Under the pieces are notes generated by a model. That model made no database searches, was not told the origin of the DNA, and was given only the letters and a program-made list of their open reading frames with translations. The position numbers were made by a program, and so were the translations under genes. This document shows, piece by piece, positions 60,474 to 64,000 of a stretch of 64,000 nucleotides of DNA. The stretch is taken from assembly GCF_008705135.1 (NCBI RefSeq), contig NZ_CP023694.1:4073001-4137000 (forward strand), given 5' to 3'. This DNA comes from Streptomyces coeruleorubidus. Its GTDB lineage: Bacteria > Actinomycetota > Actinomycetes > Streptomycetales > Streptomycetaceae. Position 1 is the first letter of the stretch. Every line of letters begins with the position of its first letter.

Positions 60474-61157
60474 ATGAAGAAGTCATCAGGCCGCTTACGG
60501 CTGCTCGTCAGGAGTGCCTGCACCATGTTCCTGCTGGCGGCGGCGACCATCGCCCTGCCGGGCACCGCCCACGCCGACACGGTCGTCACCTCGAACCGGA
60601 CCGGCACCGACAACGGCTACTTCTACTCGTTCTGGACCGACGCCCCGGGCACGGTCTCCATGACCCTGTCCGCAGGCGGCCGTTACAGCACGTCATGGCG
60701 GAACACCGGCAACTTCGTCGCGGGCAAGGGCTGGAGCACCGGAGCCCGCCGCAGCGTGTCCTACTCCGGCACGTTCAACCCGTCCGGCAACGCCTACCTG
60801 ACCCTCTACGGCTGGACGGCGAACCCGCTCGTCGAGTACTACATCGTCGACAACTGGGGCACGTACCGGCCCACGGGTCAGTACAAGGGAACCGTCACCA
60901 GCGACGGCGGTACGTACGACATCTACAAGACCACGCGGTACAACGCCCCGTCCGTCGAGGGCGTCCGGACCTTCGACCAGTACTGGAGCGTGCGGCAGTC
61001 CAAGAGGACGGGCGGCACCATCACGACCGGCAACCACTTCGACGCGTGGGCCCGGGCCGGCATGCGCATGGGTAACTTCAAGTACTACATGATCATGGCG
61101 ACCGAGGGTTACCAGAGCAGCGGCAACTCCAACATCACCGTGCACACGGGACCGTGA
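60474..61157 (+). CDS. xlnB: Secreted GH11 endo-1,4-beta-xylanase
   Basis: 227 residues. Signal peptide to about residue 35 (ending GTAHAD). GH11 jelly-roll with nucleophile E121 in NPLVEYYIVDNWG and acid/base E211 in MIMATEGYQSSG, thumb TTRYNAPSVEGV. There is no carbohydrate-binding module; the protein ends just after the catalytic domain. AGGAGG-like site at about 60457. Codon 8 is TTA (60495-60497). It is followed directly by an acetylxylan esterase gene, the same order as xlnB-axeA in S. lividans. Confidence 0.93.
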   Translation: MKKSSGRLRLLVRSACTMFLLAAATIALPGTAHADTVVTSNRTGTDNGYFYSFWTDAPGTVSMTLSAGGRYSTSWRNTGNFVAGKGWSTGARRSVSYSGTFNPSGNAYLTLYGWTANPLVEYYIVDNWGTYRPTGQYKGTVTSDGGTYDIYKTTRYNAPSVEGVRTFDQYWSVRQSKRTGGTITTGNHFDAWARAGMRMGNFKYYMIMATEGYQSSGNSNITVHTGP

Positions 61158-61159
61158 CG

Positions 61160-61831
61160 ATGAGAGCCAGGGCACGCGCACTGCTCACGACCCTGGCCGT
61201 CCTCGCGACGGCCGCGACCACCGCCCTCACCACCGCCCCGTCCCAGGCCGCCGCCTGCAACGGATACGTCGGACTCACCTTCGACGACGGCCCGTCCGGC
61301 AACACGACCGGACTGCTCAACGCACTCCGCCAGAACGGGCTACGGGCCACGATGTTCAACCAGGGCCAGTACGCCGCCGCCAATCCGTCCCTGGTCCGGG
61401 CCCAGGTGTCCGCCGGCATGTGGATCGGCAACCACAGCTACACCCACCCGCACCTGACCCGCCTGAACCAGGCACAGATCGACTCCGAGATCTCCCGGAC
61501 CCAGCAGGCCATCGCGAACGCGGGAGGCGGCACACCGAAACTGTTCCGCCCGCCGTACGGCGAGACCAACACGACGGTCAAGTCGGTCGCGGCCCGCCAC
61601 GGCCTCACCGAGATCATCTGGCACGTCGACTCACAGGACTGGAACGGTGCGAGCACCGACGCGATCGTTCAGGCCGCCGGCCGCCTCACCAACGGCCAGA
61701 TCATCCTCATGCACGACTGGTCCGCCAACACCCGCGCAGCGATCCCCCGCATCGCCCAGGGGCTGGCGGCCCGGGGCCTGTGCGCGGGGATGATCTCCCC
61801 ACAGACGGGGCGTGCGGTGGCTCCCGGCTGA
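61160..61831 (+). CDS. axeA: Secreted CE4 acetylxylan esterase (AxeA-like)
   Basis: 223 residues with a signal peptide (to about TTAPSQAAA). CE4 motifs: LTFDDGPSG (D42, D43), metal ligands H92 and H96 in NHSYTHPH, RPPYGETN (130-134), HVDSQDW and LMHDWSA. It removes acetyl groups from xylan so the upstream xylanase can act. S. lividans AxeA, from memory, carries a C-terminal binding domain; this one stops after the catalytic domain. A GTG at 61154 overlaps the xylanase stop (GTGA); the ATG at 61160 is the conservative start. Confidence 0.92.
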   Translation: MRARARALLTTLAVLATAATTALTTAPSQAAACNGYVGLTFDDGPSGNTTGLLNALRQNGLRATMFNQGQYAAANPSLVRAQVSAGMWIGNHSYTHPHLTRLNQAQIDSEISRTQQAIANAGGGTPKLFRPPYGETNTTVKSVAARHGLTEIIWHVDSQDWNGASTDAIVQAAGRLTNGQIILMHDWSANTRAAIPRIAQGLAARGLCAGMISPQTGRAVAPG

Positions 61832-61931
61832 GGGAGGGATCACAGGGACCAGGGACACCGCAGGGAACACCCGCACGGCAGCGCGCACTTCCGGCGCGGC
61901 GGTGACAAGTGCCGTCGCGCCGGTCCGTGTT

Positions 61932-63164
61932 CTACAGCGACGGCCCGGGGGGAGCGGTTCCGCCTCCACCGCCGGCGGCGTGCCGCTCCATCGCCACCTT
62001 GAGCAACGTCTCGCGCAGCGTCTCCCGGGTACGTCCCCGGGTCTTGACCGCATGGCAGTTGGGGCAGAGGGCCACCATCTGACTGGGGTGGTCGCGGCCT
62101 CCCAGGGCCAGCTCGACGACGTGGTCGACCTCGAGGATGGGGTGGTCGCGGTCGGTGACATCGGCCGGCTGGCCCGTGCAGCCGGGGTTCTCGCAGCGGC
62201 CCTGGCTGCGGCTCAGGACCAGATAGCGGGCGGCCCGGGAGCGGACCGGACTGTGAGTGGTCCGGGAGACACGGCGGCCGTGGGTCTTCGATTCCTGTTC
62301 CTCGACGAGCCTGCAACCGCGTTCGTACTCGGCGGCGGTGATGAGCCACTGTTCGGGTGCGCGACCCGGCGGGGTGCGCGGTTCGGCCGACTCGACGTCG
62401 TCCAGACCGACGTCGGCGAGGAGCGGGGCGGGGTCGAGGTCCTCGAAGAACGTGCCGAGGAGTTCGTCGAGGACGGCGAGACGGGTCACCGCGGAGTGCC
62501 GGAACCGGTCGTACACGGGCTCGGCGAGGCCGCCGAGCGGCTGGTGCGTGACGAACCATCGCTTCAGCCGGGCGTCACCGTGTGCGGTGGGTACCGGACG
62601 GGGGCAGTCCCGCAACTCCCAGATGTCGTCGTGGTGGAGAGACGCGACCGGGTAGTCGGGGCGCGGGCGCTCGCCCCTCGCTCCGTGTCTCCGCAACAGA
62701 TCCTTGAGCGCTTCCTCGGTCTCCGGCCAGGGAAGGAGCCGCGGCTCGCCGCGGACGGCTCGTCCCATGGCCCACAGCAGCGCGATCGGTTTGTACAGGG
62801 CCGGGCCGTTCGCGGAACGGTTCACCTTCAGGTGGGTGATCCGGGAGATCAGCTCGTCGTGGGGCGGGTCGCTCGTCCCGGGGTCCTCCACGACATCGAA
62901 GCCGAGGCGCTTCAGGAGGCGGGCGGCGTGCTCCGCACCACCGGAGAAACCCTTCGCGTTCGGGGCCAGTACCCGCTCGCCGGGCAGGAATCCGTGCGCC
63001 ACCCCGACGATGGCCTTGGAATCGTAGTGCCTGCCCTCGTGCACCAGCAGGTAGCGGCGCGCACGCCGGAACTTGTGGCTCTTCAGGAAGGCATCCCGTC
63101 CGAGCCGGTCACACTCCTCGATCGCCTTCTCGATCTCGACGCGCGATATGTCCGCGAGAGCCAT
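61932..63164 (-). CDS. Type IV restriction endonuclease: ScoMcrA-like head, sulfur-binding domain and HNH
   Basis: 410 residues. Residues about 1-90 (EIEKAIEECDRLGRDAFLKS, RYLLVHEGRHYDSKAIVGVA) resemble the ScoMcrA N-terminal head. Residues about 100-265 look like the phosphorothioate sulfur-binding domain (ALYKPIALLWAMGRAVRGEP, RLLPWPETEEALKDLLRRHG, PRPDYPVASLHHDDIWEL). The C-terminus is an HNH nuclease (GRCENPGC, ILEVDHVVELALGGRDHPSQ, LCPNCHAVKTRG). No SRA domain is present, so the layout is like SprMcrA of S. pristinaespiralis. It should cut phosphorothioated (Dnd-modified) DNA. Confidence 0.82.
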   Translation of the reverse strand: MALADISRVEIEKAIEECDRLGRDAFLKSHKFRRARRYLLVHEGRHYDSKAIVGVAHGFLPGERVLAPNAKGFSGGAEHAARLLKRLGFDVVEDPGTSDPPHDELISRITHLKVNRSANGPALYKPIALLWAMGRAVRGEPRLLPWPETEEALKDLLRRHGARGERPRPDYPVASLHHDDIWELRDCPRPVPTAHGDARLKRWFVTHQPLGGLAEPVYDRFRHSAVTRLAVLDELLGTFFEDLDPAPLLADVGLDDVESAEPRTPPGRAPEQWLITAAEYERGCRLVEEQESKTHGRRVSRTTHSPVRSRAARYLVLSRSQGRCENPGCTGQPADVTDRDHPILEVDHVVELALGGRDHPSQMVALCPNCHAVKTRGRTRETLRETLLKVAMERHAAGGGGGTAPPGPSL

Positions 63165-63264
63165 GGCGGGAACTCTATGCGACTCGGGCCGGGGCGCGGG
63201 TAGTTCGTCGTACTTGAGTACGCGTGCTCATGACGGCCCGCCAGGCCCGAGTGACCATGGCGGT

Positions 63265-63759
63265 ATGAAGAATCGGGGAATGCTTTCGGCCGGGGCCGCG
63301 CTCGTCCTCGGGGTGCCTGTCACCGCTTGGGGGCTGATGGGGCAGCAGAACTACGACGGGTTGCCGGCGAGTGAGCTGGACTACGCCTTTCAGCCGTGGG
63401 ACATCGGGGACGGTGTGGCCGCCGGCGTCGGTGGGCTCGCGCTGGTGCTGGCGGGGGTCGGTGCCGCGGTGCTCGTGCGGGGTGCGCGGCGTGGTGCGAT
63501 GGACCGGCGCTGGTGGGGGGTGCTCGGGCCGCTGGTGGTCGTCGGGCTCATGGCCGGTGTGGGCTGGCGGATCCTGACCGCGGGGGGCGTCGGGGCCAAC
63601 ATCGGTGCCGGGCTGCTGATCATCTTCGGTACGCCGGTCGCCGCCGGGCTGGTTCTGTGGGCCCTGGGGCGCGGCGTGTGGCTGGCGACGCGTCGGCACG
63701 GGGACGACGGCGGGACCGGGGGCCGGCGCCTGGGCGGTTTCGCCTCCGGCGGGGTGTGA
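63265..63759 (+). CDS. Small membrane protein, four predicted helices
   Basis: 164 residues with hydrophobic segments near 8-25, 48-70, 84-102 and 110-135, mostly Gly/Ala/Val/Leu. MKNRGMLSAGAALVLGVPVT is the start. No family is recognised. It is divergent from the restriction gene with a 100-bp gap. The tail is Gly/Arg-rich. Confidence 0.7.
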   Translation: MKNRGMLSAGAALVLGVPVTAWGLMGQQNYDGLPASELDYAFQPWDIGDGVAAGVGGLALVLAGVGAAVLVRGARRGAMDRRWWGVLGPLVVVGLMAGVGWRILTAGGVGANIGAGLLIIFGTPVAAGLVLWALGRGVWLATRRHGDDGGTGGRRLGGFASGGV

Positions 63760-63895
63760 CGGGCGGCGGCTCGCTTCCGCGTGGCCGAAATTCCACGGTG
63801 GTCCGGTGACGGGTGGGTCAACGTCCGTATCCGAGTGCGGAGTTCACCTAGGTTGGTGGACCGGTCCCCCTTCCCCACCCCCAGGAGGCCCTGCC

Positions 63896-64000
63896 GTGCT
63901 CGACGACAGCCTGCGTGACCGTATCGACACGTCCAAGCCGCACTCGGCCCGCTTCTGGAACTACTTCGTCGGCGGCAAGGACAACTACGAGGTCGACCGC
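63896..64000 (+). CDS. SAM-dependent methyltransferase (DUF574/PF04672 type), 3' end outside window
   Basis: GTG 63896 with a perfect AGGAGG at 63883-63888. The first 35 residues include IDTSKPHSARFWNYFVGGKD, the start signature of the actinobacterial S-adenosyl methyltransferase family (PF04672). Substrate unknown. The gene is truncated by the window edge. Confidence 0.85.
   Translation, partial: MLDDSLRDRIDTSKPHSARFWNYFVGGKDNYEVDR

Overview
The window is high-GC actinobacterial DNA and almost certainly Streptomyces. Evidence: GC-rich third codon positions, many GTG starts, rare in-frame TTA codons, and a sigma factor very close to HrdD flanked by a TetR gene and a phosphinothricin acetyltransferase gene. 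From memory that is the SCO3201-SCO3203 neighbourhood of S. coelicolor. All calls come from reading the sequence; no database search was run.

Layout. 1-13.7 kb is chromosomal backbone: a membrane protein, a secreted repeat protein, TetR-hrdD-pat, a dioxygenase/MarR divergent pair, a TetR-MFS drug-export unit, an M6 metalloprotease and a double-length IclR regulator. 13.7-23.4 kb is a conflict-type locus resembling the FxSxx-COOH (fxs) system: a two-helix membrane protein, a divergent TIR+SEFIR protein, radical SAM FxsB, TIR-like FxsC, a 1320-residue KGGVGR-ATPase/TIR-like/NB-ARC/TPR protein (FxsT), and an overlapping protein made of two similar halves. I found no peptide ending in F-x-S-x-x.

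23.5-36.8 kb is accreted mobile DNA. It starts in an intact tRNA-Arg(CCU) gene. The 3' part of that tRNA recurs at 33.6 and 36.8 kb, so two segments are stacked on one site. The first carries a tyrosine integrase, a 5'-truncated RepSA-type initiator, an HTH-STAND-Sel1 protein, small membrane proteins, a 3' fragment of tRNA-Gly(CCC), a Tat-exported FAD enzyme and a small orphan. The second carries a two-helix TRADD-N-associated-type protein, DUF1877, a DUF6959-like protein and another orphan. A roughly 140-bp module recurs between these cargo genes (30.1, 32.9, 34.6 and 36.2 kb) and in most copies carries the tRNA-Gly anticodon-arm sequence.

36.9-64 kb is backbone again: a large secreted hydrolase, a gene graveyard (PIN, VOC and IS481 fragments), a furanose-sugar ABC importer (YtfQ/R/T-YjfF type) with a secreted arabinofuranosidase-like enzyme, SDR-EamA divergent from LysR, CocE hydrolase, AbgT transporter, DUF5937/ArsR, DUF899, WYL regulator divergent from RidA, a xylanase-acetylxylan esterase pair, a phosphorothioate-type (SBD-HNH) restriction nuclease, and the start of an S-adenosylmethionine methyltransferase gene cut by the window end.

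Themes: plant polysaccharide use (xylan, arabinan), drug efflux and local regulators, and several layers of probable defence (fxs-like locus, STAND protein, TRADD-associated membrane protein, type IV restriction).
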